Shown piece by piece: positions 50,825 to 59,362 of a stretch of DNA of 64,000 nucleotides. The position numbers and the translations under genes were made by a program. The stretch spans positions 1,488,001-1,552,000 of the forward strand of contig NZ_OY726397.1 in assembly GCF_963378095.1 (NCBI RefSeq). The letters are read 5' to 3'. The stretch is from Mycolicibacterium sp. MU0053 (GTDB taxonomy: Bacteria; Actinomycetota; Actinomycetes; Mycobacteriales; Mycobacteriaceae). Numbering within the stretch: the stretch's first letter is position 1; each line of letters starts with the position of its first letter. Under the pieces are notes generated by a model. That model had not been told where the DNA came from and did no database searches. It worked only from the letters and a program-made list of their open reading frames with translations.

Positions 50825-51250
50825 TTAGGCTTGTACGAGCACGTCGTTGCCGACGACTCGGACGGGATAGGTGCGGATGCTCCACTCCGGTTTGACCGCG
50901 GTGGTGCCGGTGGCGAGTTCGAAACCCCATTGGTGCCAAGGGCAATAGATGAACTCCAAGTCGCGGACCATCACCGAGTCACCGGGGGCGTTCTCATCGA
51001 CGATGTTGCGGCCGCGCGCGCGGCCCGAGCACAGCGGTCCGCCCTCGTGGGGGCAGTAGTTGGCGATCGCGTAGAACGTTCCGTTGACGTTGTACACCCC
51101 GACGCCGTGCCGCCCGATGGGAACGAGCTTGTGCGTGCCGGAAGGGATTTCGTCGACCGTCGCGACGACATGCTCGCGTCCCTGGGCGAGTCGCGGGGTC
51201 TTGGGATCCAGTTTCGCCTGGGGTTTGGCTTCTGGTGCGCTTTCGGCCAT
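50825..51250 (-). CDS. Rieske-type [2Fe-2S] ferredoxin
   Basis: The 141-residue protein is a single Rieske domain, with CPHEGG and CPWHQW as its two Cys-His pairs and an N-terminal tail of about 25 residues. It resembles ferredoxins of ring-hydroxylating dioxygenases and could serve the Rieske oxygenase at 32343, although that gene is 17 kb away. The ATG at 51250 follows four bases after the amidohydrolase stop. Some Rieske proteins in such positions act instead as small redox subunits. Confidence 0.87.
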   Translation of the reverse strand: MAESAPEAKPQAKLDPKTPRLAQGREHVVATVDEIPSGTHKLVPIGRHGVGVYNVNGTFYAIANYCPHEGGPLCSGRARGRNIVDENAPGDSVMVRDLEFIYCPWHQWGFELATGTTAVKPEWSIRTYPVRVVGNDVLVQA

Positions 51251-51254
51251 GGCG

Positions 51255-52421
51255 TCAGAACACTCGAGTCTGGCCCTCGAGGGCCGGGACGGTGTCGGGG
51301 AGCTTGTAGGTTTCGATGCCGTTGCGGAACATGATGGCGTCGCGGGCGTGTTCGGGGAGGTGTTTGACCAGCCAGCGGGGGTCATCGAAGGTCCAGTGCG
51401 GGTAGTCACTGGAGTACAGCAGGATCTTTTCGCATTCCATCCACTCGAACGCGCGGGTCAGCTCGGTCTTGTCTTCCGGGTAGTCCAGCGGTTGGGTGGT
51501 GAATTTGATGTGGTCCTTGACGTATTCGCTGGGTTTGCGCTTGATGTCCAGCCACTGTTTGCGGGCCTCATAGATGGCGTCCATGCGCCACATCAGCGGC
51601 AGGATCCAGGTGAAGGCGTGTTCGACGAACACGATCCGCAGGGTCGGGAAGCGGTCGAAGACGCCGTCGAAGATCAGGCTCATCACCTGATTGGCCGCCA
51701 GCAGCGAGTAGCTGACCATGAAGTCGTGGTTGTAGCTCGGAAAACCGACCGGCGGGATCGGCAGCGTCTCGAACTGACCGCGGGACAGGTGGCACGACAC
51801 GGTGATGTCGTGTTTGGTGGCTGCGGCCCACACCGGGTCGTACATCGGGTCACCCCACGAAGGGCGCGGTTCCGCCTTGATCAACACCTGAACCATGTAG
51901 GGGTGCTCGGCCCACTTCTCGATCTCGGCGACCGCACCCTTCGGGTCCTCGATGGCCACGCAGATCGATCCGCGCCAGCGTTCGTGCCAGTTGTTGTGGG
52001 GGTCGAGCCAGTGGTTGGCCAGCCACAGGTTGGTGGCGGTGCAGAACGCCGAGGTGGCCTCCGGCAGCCGCATCTCGCCGTGCGTCGGCTCCAGAATCGC
52101 GATGTCGGAGCCGGCATCGAGGATCAGCTGTTTGAGGGCCAGATCCGGATCGCTGCACGCGAATTCGCCGTCGGGCGGGAAGGCGTCCACGCGCATGGCA
52201 TAGGAGTGCGCGTAGTCGGGCGCGTCGTAGAAGATGGACTCGCCGACCCGGTGGCTCTTGAAGTACTTGCTGCGCCACGGTTCGGGGATGTAGTCGATCA
52301 TCTCGCCGCGGCGGGGCATCGGATGCACGTCGGAGTCCACGCAGCGCACCGGCACACGCTCGACCGGGGTGGTCCGTTCGGTGGCGCGGGTGGCCGCGAT
52401 GTCTGGTCCCGTGATTGTCAT
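51255..52421 (-). CDS. Amidohydrolase 2 family protein, intact metal site
   Basis: The 388-residue TIM-barrel protein has the metal motif DSDVHP near residue 29, SCHLSRG in the middle, FVEHAF later and the catalytic aspartate in SSDYPHW. All expected ligands are present. The family decarboxylates or hydrolyses C-C and C-N bonds. A divergent paralogue lacking two of these acidic residues is encoded directly upstream at 52437, with a 15-base gap, which suggests a heteromeric enzyme. Confidence 0.86.
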   Translation of the reverse strand: MTITGPDIAATRATERTTPVERVPVRCVDSDVHPMPRRGEMIDYIPEPWRSKYFKSHRVGESIFYDAPDYAHSYAMRVDAFPPDGEFACSDPDLALKQLILDAGSDIAILEPTHGEMRLPEATSAFCTATNLWLANHWLDPHNNWHERWRGSICVAIEDPKGAVAEIEKWAEHPYMVQVLIKAEPRPSWGDPMYDPVWAAATKHDITVSCHLSRGQFETLPIPPVGFPSYNHDFMVSYSLLAANQVMSLIFDGVFDRFPTLRIVFVEHAFTWILPLMWRMDAIYEARKQWLDIKRKPSEYVKDHIKFTTQPLDYPEDKTELTRAFEWMECEKILLYSSDYPHWTFDDPRWLVKHLPEHARDAIMFRNGIETYKLPDTVPALEGQTRVF

Positions 52422-52436
52422 GAGATGTCTCTTTCC

Positions 52437-53546
52437 TTACTGGGCGATCAGGCCGGCCGGGACGGCTGGGACGTTGATGCCGTAGAGCTCAGCGGCATTG
52501 CGCCAGCAGAAGTTGTCCCGTTGCTCGGCGCTGAACGCGCTGGGCACCTTGAGTTCGGCGAGGTTCCAGTGCGGGTAGCTGGAGCCGAACATCGTCATGT
52601 TCTGCTTGCCGGTGAAGCCGAACCATTCGCCGGCGAACTCCACATCGCCGGGTCCGTCGAAGGCGCCCTGGACGAAGTAGACGTGCCCGGGCAGGTAGTC
52701 GCTGGGCATCTTCGGTGCCCACGGCGTCTGCTCCAGATGCGGCCGGCCGAAACAGTCCATCCGCCACATGAACGGCGTCAGCATGTCGCCGGCGCCGTCG
52801 GCCCAGACGAACTTGAGGCCGTCGAACTTTTCGAACACGCCCTCGGCGATCATGTTCAGCAGGTGATAGATGTAGTTCAGCGACATGAACGACAGGTACT
52901 GCTCGTAGGTGCGGGCCTTGCCCGAAGGCGTTGGCGGGAAGGCGATTCCGGCGCCGACCTCGATGTGCGCGGCGACCGGCAGGCCCGCGCTGACCGCGGC
53001 CTCCCACAGCGGCCAGAACTGCGGCTTGCCGTAGAGTTCGCGCGACTGCAGCGGGATGCCGATCTGGACCACCCGCGGATGGTCCTTGTACTTGTCGATC
53101 TCGCGCAACGCGCCGCTGATGTCGTCGGGGTCGACCCGGATCGTGCCGCGGAAGCGCTCACCGAACTCGTCGTGTTCGAGCCAGCGCGACACCATCATGT
53201 CGTTGTGCGCCGAGGCGATCGCGGTGCCCAGATGGCGGTCGGGCATGATGCCGCGCGTCATCGGGTGCAGCACGGCGATGTCCACCCCGCGGTCGGTGAA
53301 CAGGTGCTTGGCGACCACGTCGACATCGGATCCGGGGTATTGCCCGTCGGGGCCCTTGGTGCCCTTGGCGTACTCCCCGCCGGGGGCGCCGTACCAGTCC
53401 ATCTCGTAGTCGGGGAAGCCGCGGCTGCGGAACGGCTCGTGCATGAAGTTCTGCCGCAGGTCCTTGTTCGACTCGACGAAGATGTGCACGCTCGCGTCGA
53501 TGACCGGCGTCTGCACTGTCTCGTCGCCGCTTTTGATTTCGATCAT
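52437..53546 (-). CDS. Amidohydrolase 2 family protein, degenerate metal site
   Basis: The 369-residue protein aligns with its neighbour at 51255, but DVH is changed to SVH, FVEHAF to FVWADG and SSDYPHW to GSSYPHW, so two acidic metal ligands are serine. The middle histidine (VAAHIEVG) is kept. It may be a non-catalytic partner or have new chemistry. The ATG at 53546 was chosen over one at 53585 because GGACGGA lies before it. Two operator-like sites lie upstream in the divergent gap. Confidence 0.8.
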   Translation of the reverse strand: MIEIKSGDETVQTPVIDASVHIFVESNKDLRQNFMHEPFRSRGFPDYEMDWYGAPGGEYAKGTKGPDGQYPGSDVDVVAKHLFTDRGVDIAVLHPMTRGIMPDRHLGTAIASAHNDMMVSRWLEHDEFGERFRGTIRVDPDDISGALREIDKYKDHPRVVQIGIPLQSRELYGKPQFWPLWEAAVSAGLPVAAHIEVGAGIAFPPTPSGKARTYEQYLSFMSLNYIYHLLNMIAEGVFEKFDGLKFVWADGAGDMLTPFMWRMDCFGRPHLEQTPWAPKMPSDYLPGHVYFVQGAFDGPGDVEFAGEWFGFTGKQNMTMFGSSYPHWNLAELKVPSAFSAEQRDNFCWRNAAELYGINVPAVPAGLIAQ

Positions 53547-53602
53547 GACATCCGTCCACGGTCGGCCATGTGACTCATAGTACAACCCCGTTCTTCGAGA
53601 GC

Positions 53603-53617
53603 AAGAATGGAATTCTC
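53603..53617. promoter_or_regulatory. Operator, GAGAAT-N3-ATTCTC family (amidohydrolase side)
   Basis: AAGAAT-GGA-ATTCTC differs from the consensus palindrome at one base. It lies 57 bases upstream of the amidohydrolase start at 53546 in the divergent region. Confidence 0.55.
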
Positions 53618-53690
53618 ACAGGCTGACCTCGCGTTCGGCGGTGCCGGGCTGGGCGCCGCCGGAGGCTGTGAGACTTCGATTCCAGGATAC

Positions 53691-53705
53691 TAGAATGCTA
53701 TTCTC
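53691..53705. promoter_or_regulatory. Operator, GAGAAT-N3-ATTCTC family (dehydrogenase side)
   Basis: TAGAAT-GCT-ATTCTC differs from the consensus at one base and lies 54 bases upstream of the dehydrogenase start at 53760. The divergent region thus has one site per direction. Confidence 0.58.
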
Positions 53706-53759
53706 CAATGAAACCACGACTTGGTCGCCTATATCTAGCGCAGAAGGCAGAGGAGAACT

Positions 53760-54923
53760 GTGCAACTCGAATTTGATGCCGACGTCGAGCGGTTCCGGGC
53801 TGAGTTCGTCGCGTTTCTCGACGAGCATCTGCCGCCGGAGAGCGAGACCGCCGAACGGTCGCAGACGTGTTCGCACATTCCGGAGTGGGCCCGCCGGTGG
53901 CAGCGGTTGCAGTTCGAGCACGGCTGGCTGCTGCCCGGAAATCCCCCCGAGTTCGGCGGCCGCAACGCCAGCGTCGTGCAGCAGTACGCGCATCGCGAAG
54001 AGTTGTCGAAGCGCCGGATCTACCACAGCTTCAACCCGCAGGGCGTCGGCATCGTCGCGGCCTCCATCCTCACGTTCGGTACCGAGGAGCAGAAGCAGAA
54101 GTGGGCGGTGCCGATCCTGCGCGCCGAGATGACGGCGTCGGTGGGGATGAGCGAACCCGGTGCGGGGTCGGACCTGGCATCGCTGCGCACCAAGGCCGTG
54201 CGCGACGGCGACTCGTTCGTGGTCAACGGGCAGAAGGTGTGGACGTCGGGAGCGCACGACGCCGACGTGCTGCTGACGTTCGTGCGCACCGATCCCGACG
54301 TGCCCAAGCACAAGGGCCTGTCGGTACTGATGATCCCCACCGACAGTCCCGGCTTGGTACGCCGGCCGTTCCCGACGGTGTGCCATCACGACGACCTCGA
54401 CTTCAACGAGGTGTTCTTCACCGACGTGCGGGTGCCGAGCGAGAACCTGATCGGTCCGCTCAACGGCGGCTGGCGGGTCGCCAACGGAGCGCTGGGCCAC
54501 GAACGCACGATGATGTGGATGCAGTACGCGGATCGGTTGCACAACCTCGTCGAGGACTTCCGGCCCACCGATGTGCTGGGCCGGGACCGCTACGCCACGC
54601 TGCTGATGGACTACACCGCGCTGCGGCTGCTGGGGTCGGCGGCGATCGCCAGGGCGTCCCGCGGTGACGAGGACATGACCACCATCTCGGTGCTCAAGGT
54701 GCTTGGGTCCGAGGCGGAACGCGATGCCACCGAACATGCGTTGTCGGCGGCCGGGGTGGACGGACTGCGCCACCCCGCCAGCACATCGGCGTATCAACCC
54801 TATGACCTCGACTACCTCTCGGCCGGCTGGATCGAGCGCTACTTCCGCAGCTTCGCCGGGACCATCGCCGGCGGCACCTCCGAGATCCAGCGCAACATCA
54901 TCGCGCGCGGCCTCGGCCTCTAG
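53760..54923 (+). CDS. Acyl-CoA dehydrogenase, orphan long subunit
   Basis: The 387-residue dehydrogenase has MSEPGAGSDLASLRT, NGQKVWTSGAHDAD, LGHER with the likely catalytic glutamate, and AGGTSEIQRNII. It is a full-length close paralogue of the long subunit at 13676 yet has no short FadE gene beside it. It may work alone or with the short subunit at 12659. The GTG start follows GAGGAGA. A strong hairpin begins at its stop. Confidence 0.9.
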   Translation: MQLEFDADVERFRAEFVAFLDEHLPPESETAERSQTCSHIPEWARRWQRLQFEHGWLLPGNPPEFGGRNASVVQQYAHREELSKRRIYHSFNPQGVGIVAASILTFGTEEQKQKWAVPILRAEMTASVGMSEPGAGSDLASLRTKAVRDGDSFVVNGQKVWTSGAHDADVLLTFVRTDPDVPKHKGLSVLMIPTDSPGLVRRPFPTVCHHDDLDFNEVFFTDVRVPSENLIGPLNGGWRVANGALGHERTMMWMQYADRLHNLVEDFRPTDVLGRDRYATLLMDYTALRLLGSAAIARASRGDEDMTTISVLKVLGSEAERDATEHALSAAGVDGLRHPASTSAYQPYDLDYLSAGWIERYFRSFAGTIAGGTSEIQRNIIARGLGL

Positions 54924-54976
54924 CGATTTCGGCGCGGTTTCCCGGTGCTGACCCAGGGAAACCGCGCCCAAATCGC
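54923..54976. terminator. Bidirectional hairpin between convergent genes
   Basis: Arms 54923-54943 and 54956-54976 pair at 20 of 21 positions around a 12-base loop. The structure lies exactly between the dehydrogenase stop and the P450 stop at 54978. The outer arm GCGATTTCGGCGCG resembles that of the hairpin at 10664, so both may belong to one family of mycobacterial terminator repeats. Confidence 0.75.
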
Positions 54977-54977
54977 C

Positions 54978-56342
54978 TCAGGGCCAGTCGATGACCGCGG
55001 CTTCCTTGCGCTCGGTGATCGGCCGGGCCAGCTCCTGCTCGTTGCAGATGCGCTGCAGATTCTCCAGGGTCTCGTCCAGACCCGGACCCAGCGGCTTGCT
55101 GGGGGTGAACGTGGCAGGCAGGTTCCGCATGCCCTGGATGACGCCGATGGTTTCGTAGTGCACCGCGCCCTCGGGGTCGCAGACGTAGTCCGGCATCCGG
55201 TCCAGCACCGCGGTGAGCATCGACTTGAACACGGTGCGGGCCACGTTGGACCCCACACAGCGGTGCACGCCGATGCCGAAGCTGAAGTGGCGGTTGCCCT
55301 TCCGGTCCATGATCAGCTCGTTGGGCTTTTCGAACACCGCGGGGTCGCGGTTGGCCATCGCCCAGGACAGCCACAGTCGCTCGTACTGTTTGAACTGCTG
55401 ACCCAGCACCTCGACATCATCGGAGAAGGTGCGTCCATCGCCGGGGGCCGGGGTGAAGAACCGCAGGAACTCCTCGGTCGCCGGGTTCAGCAGCGTGGCG
55501 CGTTCCGCGCTGAGCCGGGTGCGTTCCGCGGGGTTCTCGCCGAGCCACTCCAAGGCGTGGGCGGTCAGCGCGGTCGTGGTGTCGAAGCCGCCGCCGATGA
55601 CCAGGCCCAGATTGCCCAGGATCTCCATGTCGGGTGCGGGCTCGCCGTCAATGCGTAACTGCAGCAAGGCATTGACCAGCCCGGGGCGGGGGTTCTCCCG
55701 GATCTCCATCATGTTGTTGATGATGTCGATGCCCATTTCGCGATGCTGTTCGTTGATCTTCTCGCGTTCGGGCGCGTGCTCGGGGGTGTACACCGAGGCG
55801 TGGGTGGGCTCGCTGTAGACGTTCCACTTCTTCAGCTCGATGCCCATCATCGCCAACGTCAACACCGCGGGCACCACGTTGGCCAGGTGCTCGACGAAGT
55901 CGATCTGCCCCGATTCGATGTGCTCGTCGAGCGCCGCACGGGTGATCTCGTCGACGAACGGTTCCCAGCGCTTGATGGCGGCCGGCGACAGATAGGGGTT
56001 CAGTGCCCCCCGGTACTGGCTGTGCTCGGGCTCGTCCATCTCCAGGATGCCGCCGCGAACCACGGTGGCACGACTGGCCTTGGGGATGGTGATGCCCTGA
56101 AACGGGGTCTCCCCGGTGATGTCGTGGTGATTGGACACCACGGGGCAGCGGGCGAGTTCGAACACGTGCTCGCTGTCCGCGGCCACCCAATGCCCGCCGT
56201 GGGTGTCGGTCCACGCCATCGGACACTTGGCCTGCATCTCCTCGGTGATCTCTTGGAATTGCAGCCGATACTCGGGGGTGTGCCGGTCGAAGTGGTACCT
56301 GTTCTTCTTGCGGTCGTCGGTCGTGACATCGTCGATACTCAC
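54978..56342 (-). CDS. Cytochrome P450
   Basis: The 454-residue P450 has the I-helix motif GGGFDTTT and the heme loop FGIGVHRCVGSNVAR at about residues 355-369 with Cys362. It has a C-terminal extension of some 40 residues beyond the usual end. The GTG at 56342 was chosen because AAGGAGA lies seven bases before it; an ATG at 56384 lies upstream of that site. A ferredoxin gene follows upstream at 56398, and a mycofactocin-type SDR next to it may oxidise the alcohol product. Confidence 0.92.
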   Translation of the reverse strand: MSIDDVTTDDRKKNRYHFDRHTPEYRLQFQEITEEMQAKCPMAWTDTHGGHWVAADSEHVFELARCPVVSNHHDITGETPFQGITIPKASRATVVRGGILEMDEPEHSQYRGALNPYLSPAAIKRWEPFVDEITRAALDEHIESGQIDFVEHLANVVPAVLTLAMMGIELKKWNVYSEPTHASVYTPEHAPEREKINEQHREMGIDIINNMMEIRENPRPGLVNALLQLRIDGEPAPDMEILGNLGLVIGGGFDTTTALTAHALEWLGENPAERTRLSAERATLLNPATEEFLRFFTPAPGDGRTFSDDVEVLGQQFKQYERLWLSWAMANRDPAVFEKPNELIMDRKGNRHFSFGIGVHRCVGSNVARTVFKSMLTAVLDRMPDYVCDPEGAVHYETIGVIQGMRNLPATFTPSKPLGPGLDETLENLQRICNEQELARPITERKEAAVIDWP

Positions 56343-56397
56343 GGCGTTGTCTCCTTGATGTTCAGGCCGATCGGATGGTTCCACGGTGCGATCGGGC

Positions 56398-56589
56398 TCA
56401 TTCGATGACGATGGCTTGTTCCGGACAGGATTGGGCGGCCTCGCGGACGGCGTCCTGCTGGTCTTCCGGGACTATCTCGTTCACGGCCGATGAATGGCCG
56501 TCGACGTCGTCGAGTTCGAACGAGTCGGGCGCGATCATCGCGCACAGGGTGTGCCCCTGGCACTTGTCGCGGTCTACCCAAACCTTCAT
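56398..56589 (-). CDS. 3-cysteine ferredoxin, P450 partner
   Basis: The 63-residue ferredoxin has C-x5-C with His at the variable position (CQGHTLC) and a final CP (SCPEQAI), the classical mycobacterial [3Fe-4S] pattern. It lies between the P450 at 54978 and the SDR at 56638 and is the probable electron donor of that P450. Confidence 0.9.
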   Translation of the reverse strand: MKVWVDRDKCQGHTLCAMIAPDSFELDDVDGHSSAVNEIVPEDQQDAVREAAQSCPEQAIVIE

Positions 56590-56637
56590 CGTGCATTCCT
56601 TTCGCGCCCAATCATGCTGTGCTGCAACCTGATCAAA

Positions 56638-57498
56638 TCAAACGTGGTAGTCGTACCATTTCAGGTAGCCGCCCGCGTCGACGCGCAGTTGCATGCCGGT
56701 GACGTAGCGGGATTCATCCGACGCCAACCACAGCACCGCATTGCTGATGTCCTCGGGCTCGATGTAGTTGACCTTCATCGCCTGCTGGACGCCGAAGACC
56801 GGCTCGGCATCGGCGCGGGTCGGGTTCTCCAGGTCGGGCCGGAAGGACCGGTACATGGGCTCGCTCTGCAGCATGTCGGTGTTGCAGTTGGTCGGATGGA
56901 TCACGTTGGCGCGCATCCCGCGCACCGCGATCTCGGTGGCGAGGTAGTGCACGTACTCGGAGATCATGCGCTTGGACACCATGTAGCCCATGCCGCCGGG
57001 GTCGTTGCCGGGGTTGGGCTTACTGTGCGCGTCCATCAGTGCCGCGGCCGAGGCGGTCGCAATGATCGAGGCGCCTTCGGTGAGGTGGGGCAGCGCCACC
57101 TGGATGGCGTTGATGGTGCCGATCAGGTTGGTGTTGATGCCGTCGGTCCAGGCCTGCATCGGCGGCTGGCCCTTCATGCCCGCGACGCCGGCCTGCGCCA
57201 CCACGACGTCGAGCTTGCCGAACTCGGACAGACCAGCTTCCAACGCGGTGCGCAGTTGGGCGGCCTCGCGCACGTCGGCCTTGGCGGTGACGATCCGCTG
57301 ACCGGTCTTCTCGACGAGGTTCTTGGTCTCCTCGAGGTCTTCCGGGGTCGCCATCGGGTAACCGATGGTCTCAAGGTCTTCGCAGAGGTCCACGGCGATG
57401 ATGTCGGCGCCCTCTTCGGCCAACCGCACCGCGTGGGCGCGGCCCTGACCGCGCGCTGCTCCGGTGATGAATGCGACCTTGCCTGCAACGCGTCCCAC
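56638..57498 (-). CDS. Mycofactocin-coupled SDR family oxidoreductase
   Basis: The 286-residue SDR has GAARGQGR at residues 13-20, a long insertion before the nucleotide-binding acidic region (CEDLETIGYPMATPEDLEET) and YMVSK as catalytic pair. These are marks of the carveol-dehydrogenase-like group, whose members hold NAD tightly and pass electrons to mycofactocin. The mycofactocin genes are not in the window. It heads the SDR-ferredoxin-P450 operon and has a GAGAAT-like site upstream. Confidence 0.88.
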   Translation of the reverse strand: MGRVAGKVAFITGAARGQGRAHAVRLAEEGADIIAVDLCEDLETIGYPMATPEDLEETKNLVEKTGQRIVTAKADVREAAQLRTALEAGLSEFGKLDVVVAQAGVAGMKGQPPMQAWTDGINTNLIGTINAIQVALPHLTEGASIIATASAAALMDAHSKPNPGNDPGGMGYMVSKRMISEYVHYLATEIAVRGMRANVIHPTNCNTDMLQSEPMYRSFRPDLENPTRADAEPVFGVQQAMKVNYIEPEDISNAVLWLASDESRYVTGMQLRVDAGGYLKWYDYHV

Positions 57499-57634
57499 GG
57501 GATTCCTTTCGTACTGCTGTCAGCCAGTTGGTGGTCGATGGTCATCCGGGGGATTACAAGACGCGGCCACCCCGTTTGCCTGCGTGATGCAGGGGCCTGG
57601 GGTGGCGGTCGTAAAGAATCTCCCTTTCGATTGT

Positions 57635-57649
57635 GAGAACGCTACTCTC
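57635..57649. promoter_or_regulatory. Operator, GAGAAT-N3-ATTCTC family (two mismatches)
   Basis: GAGAAC-GCT-ACTCTC keeps the spacing and outer bases of the palindrome with one change in each half. It lies 137 bases upstream of the SDR start at 57498. Confidence 0.45.
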
Positions 57650-57796
57650 CGGCCCGCTCGTCCCGCAAGGTTACTGCACTAATGGTCTCAAAACTCGGCA
57701 CGTCGGGGGCGGTTTCGGCGTTGCCTTGACAGCGGGTCGACGATCCTGGTTAGTTGCTTGAGTTCTCCCGTGGCGGATGTAAGATTCGCCGAAGAT

Positions 57797-57811
57797 GAGA
57801 ATCCAGTTATC
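57797..57811. promoter_or_regulatory. Weak GAGAAT-type operator candidate
   Basis: GAGAAT-CCA-GTTATC has one perfect half-site and a degenerate second half. It lies 22 bases upstream of the aldehyde dehydrogenase start at 57833. Confidence 0.3.
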
Positions 57812-57832
57812 AACGAGCAGGAAGGCCGCTTG

Positions 57833-59362
57833 ATGGCATCCCCCGCGACGGCGACCTCAGACCAAGCCAATGGGCAGGCTGGAGCGACACCCGTCGATCG
57901 CCGCCTACTGATCGACGGGCAACTCGTCGAGTCCGCGAAGGCCGCCGGAAAAAATTACGCGAGCCTGAACCCGGCGACCGGCGAGATCCTGGGTTACGCG
58001 CCGGATGCGGGCGTCGAGGACGCCAAGGCCGCCGTCGCGGCCGCGCGCGCCGCCTTCGACAACACCGACTGGTCCACCAACGTCGAGTTCCGGATCCACT
58101 GCCTCGAGCAACTACACCGCGCGCTGATCGAGCATCGCGCCGAGCTGGGTCAGCTGACCACCGACGAGGTCGGCGCCACCCCGGCCCTGCTGGCCGGCGC
58201 GCAGTACGACGGCCCCGTCGACATCGTGCGCTACTACGCCGAGCTGTTGAAGAACACCGAGCTGACCGAGGATCTGGGCAACGTCGAAAGCCGCGGCGCG
58301 CTGCACCATCGTTGGGTCGAGAAGGAAGCCGCCGGCGTCGTCGCGGCGATCATCGCCTACAACTACCCGAACCAGTTGGCGCTGGCCAAGCTCGCACCCG
58401 CGCTGGCCGCCGGCTGCACCGTGGTCCTCAAGGCAGCCCCCGACACGCCGCTGATCACCCTCGCCCTGGGGGAACTGATCGCCGCGCACACCGACATCCC
58501 GGCGGGCGTCGTCAACGTCATCTCGGCGACCGATCCCGAGGTCGGGGCGGTCCTCACGACCAGCCCGGACGTCGACCTGGTCACCTTCACCGGCTCGACC
58601 CAGACGGGCCGGGCGATCATGGCCGCCGCCAGCGGCACCCTCAAGCGGGTGTTCCTGGAACTCGGCGGCAAATCCGCCGCGATCGTCCTCGACGACGCCG
58701 ACGTGAACAGCGCGGTGGTCTTCGCCGCCTTCTCGATGGTCACGCACGCCGGGCAGGGCTGTGCGCTGACGTCGCGACTGTTGGTGCCGCGCAAGCAACA
58801 TGACGAGATTGTGGAGTTGGTCAAGGCCAACTTCGGCTACGTCCGCTACGGCGATCCCAATGACCCCAAGACCTACATGGGCCCGCTGATCAGCGAGAAG
58901 CAGCGGGACAAGGTCGACGGCATGGTCAAGCGTGCGGTCGAGGCCGGCGCGACGCTCGTGACCGGTGGTGAGAAGAAGGGGCCCGGGTACTTCTACACGC
59001 CGACCCTGCTGGCCAATGTCGATCCCGACAGCGAGATCGCGCAAGAGGAGGTGTTCGGTCCGGTGCTCGCGGTCATCGCCTACGACGACGACGATGATGC
59101 GGTGCGCATCGCCAACAACTCCATCTACGGGTTGTCCGGGGCCATCTTCGGCGGCCAGGATCGCGCCGTGGCGATGGCGCGCAGGATCCGCACCGGCACC
59201 TTCTCGATCAACGGGGGCAACTACTTTCACCCGGACGCGCCGTTCGGTGGCTACAAGCAGTCCGGCATCGGACGCGAGATGGGCGCCGCCGGACTCGCGG
59301 AGTTCCAGGAAACCAAGACCTTCGCCACACCGGTCGCCGCCGAGCAAGGGGCCCAGGCTTGA
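57833..59362 (+). CDS. Aldehyde dehydrogenase family protein
   Basis: The 509-residue enzyme has the full catalytic set of NAD(P)-dependent aldehyde dehydrogenases: the general-base glutamate in LELGGKSAAIVLDDADV and the nucleophile in GQGCALTSRLLVP, followed by EEVFGPVLAVI. It oxidises an aldehyde to the acid. The ATG at 57833 follows GGAAGG; a TTG at 57758 precedes that site. Its stop overlaps the CoA transferase start (TTGA), linking acid formation to CoA activation. Confidence 0.92.
   Translation: MASPATATSDQANGQAGATPVDRRLLIDGQLVESAKAAGKNYASLNPATGEILGYAPDAGVEDAKAAVAAARAAFDNTDWSTNVEFRIHCLEQLHRALIEHRAELGQLTTDEVGATPALLAGAQYDGPVDIVRYYAELLKNTELTEDLGNVESRGALHHRWVEKEAAGVVAAIIAYNYPNQLALAKLAPALAAGCTVVLKAAPDTPLITLALGELIAAHTDIPAGVVNVISATDPEVGAVLTTSPDVDLVTFTGSTQTGRAIMAAASGTLKRVFLELGGKSAAIVLDDADVNSAVVFAAFSMVTHAGQGCALTSRLLVPRKQHDEIVELVKANFGYVRYGDPNDPKTYMGPLISEKQRDKVDGMVKRAVEAGATLVTGGEKKGPGYFYTPTLLANVDPDSEIAQEEVFGPVLAVIAYDDDDDAVRIANNSIYGLSGAIFGGQDRAVAMARRIRTGTFSINGGNYFHPDAPFGGYKQSGIGREMGAAGLAEFQETKTFATPVAAEQGAQA

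Larger units (their letters stand above)
57499..57832. other. Divergent intergenic region with two operator-like sites
   Basis: The 334 bases between the mycofactocin-type SDR and the aldehyde dehydrogenase contain no convincing gene. They hold one good operator at 57635-57649, one weak copy at 57797-57811 and the GGAAGG ribosome binding site of the dehydrogenase. Confidence 0.6.

Noticed and set aside
51084..53573. An 829-codon open frame on the plus strand opposite the amidohydrolase pair
   Set aside because: It lies antisense to two clear amidohydrolase genes and has the Asp/Val/Gly/Arg-rich composition typical of high-GC antisense frames, with no domain.
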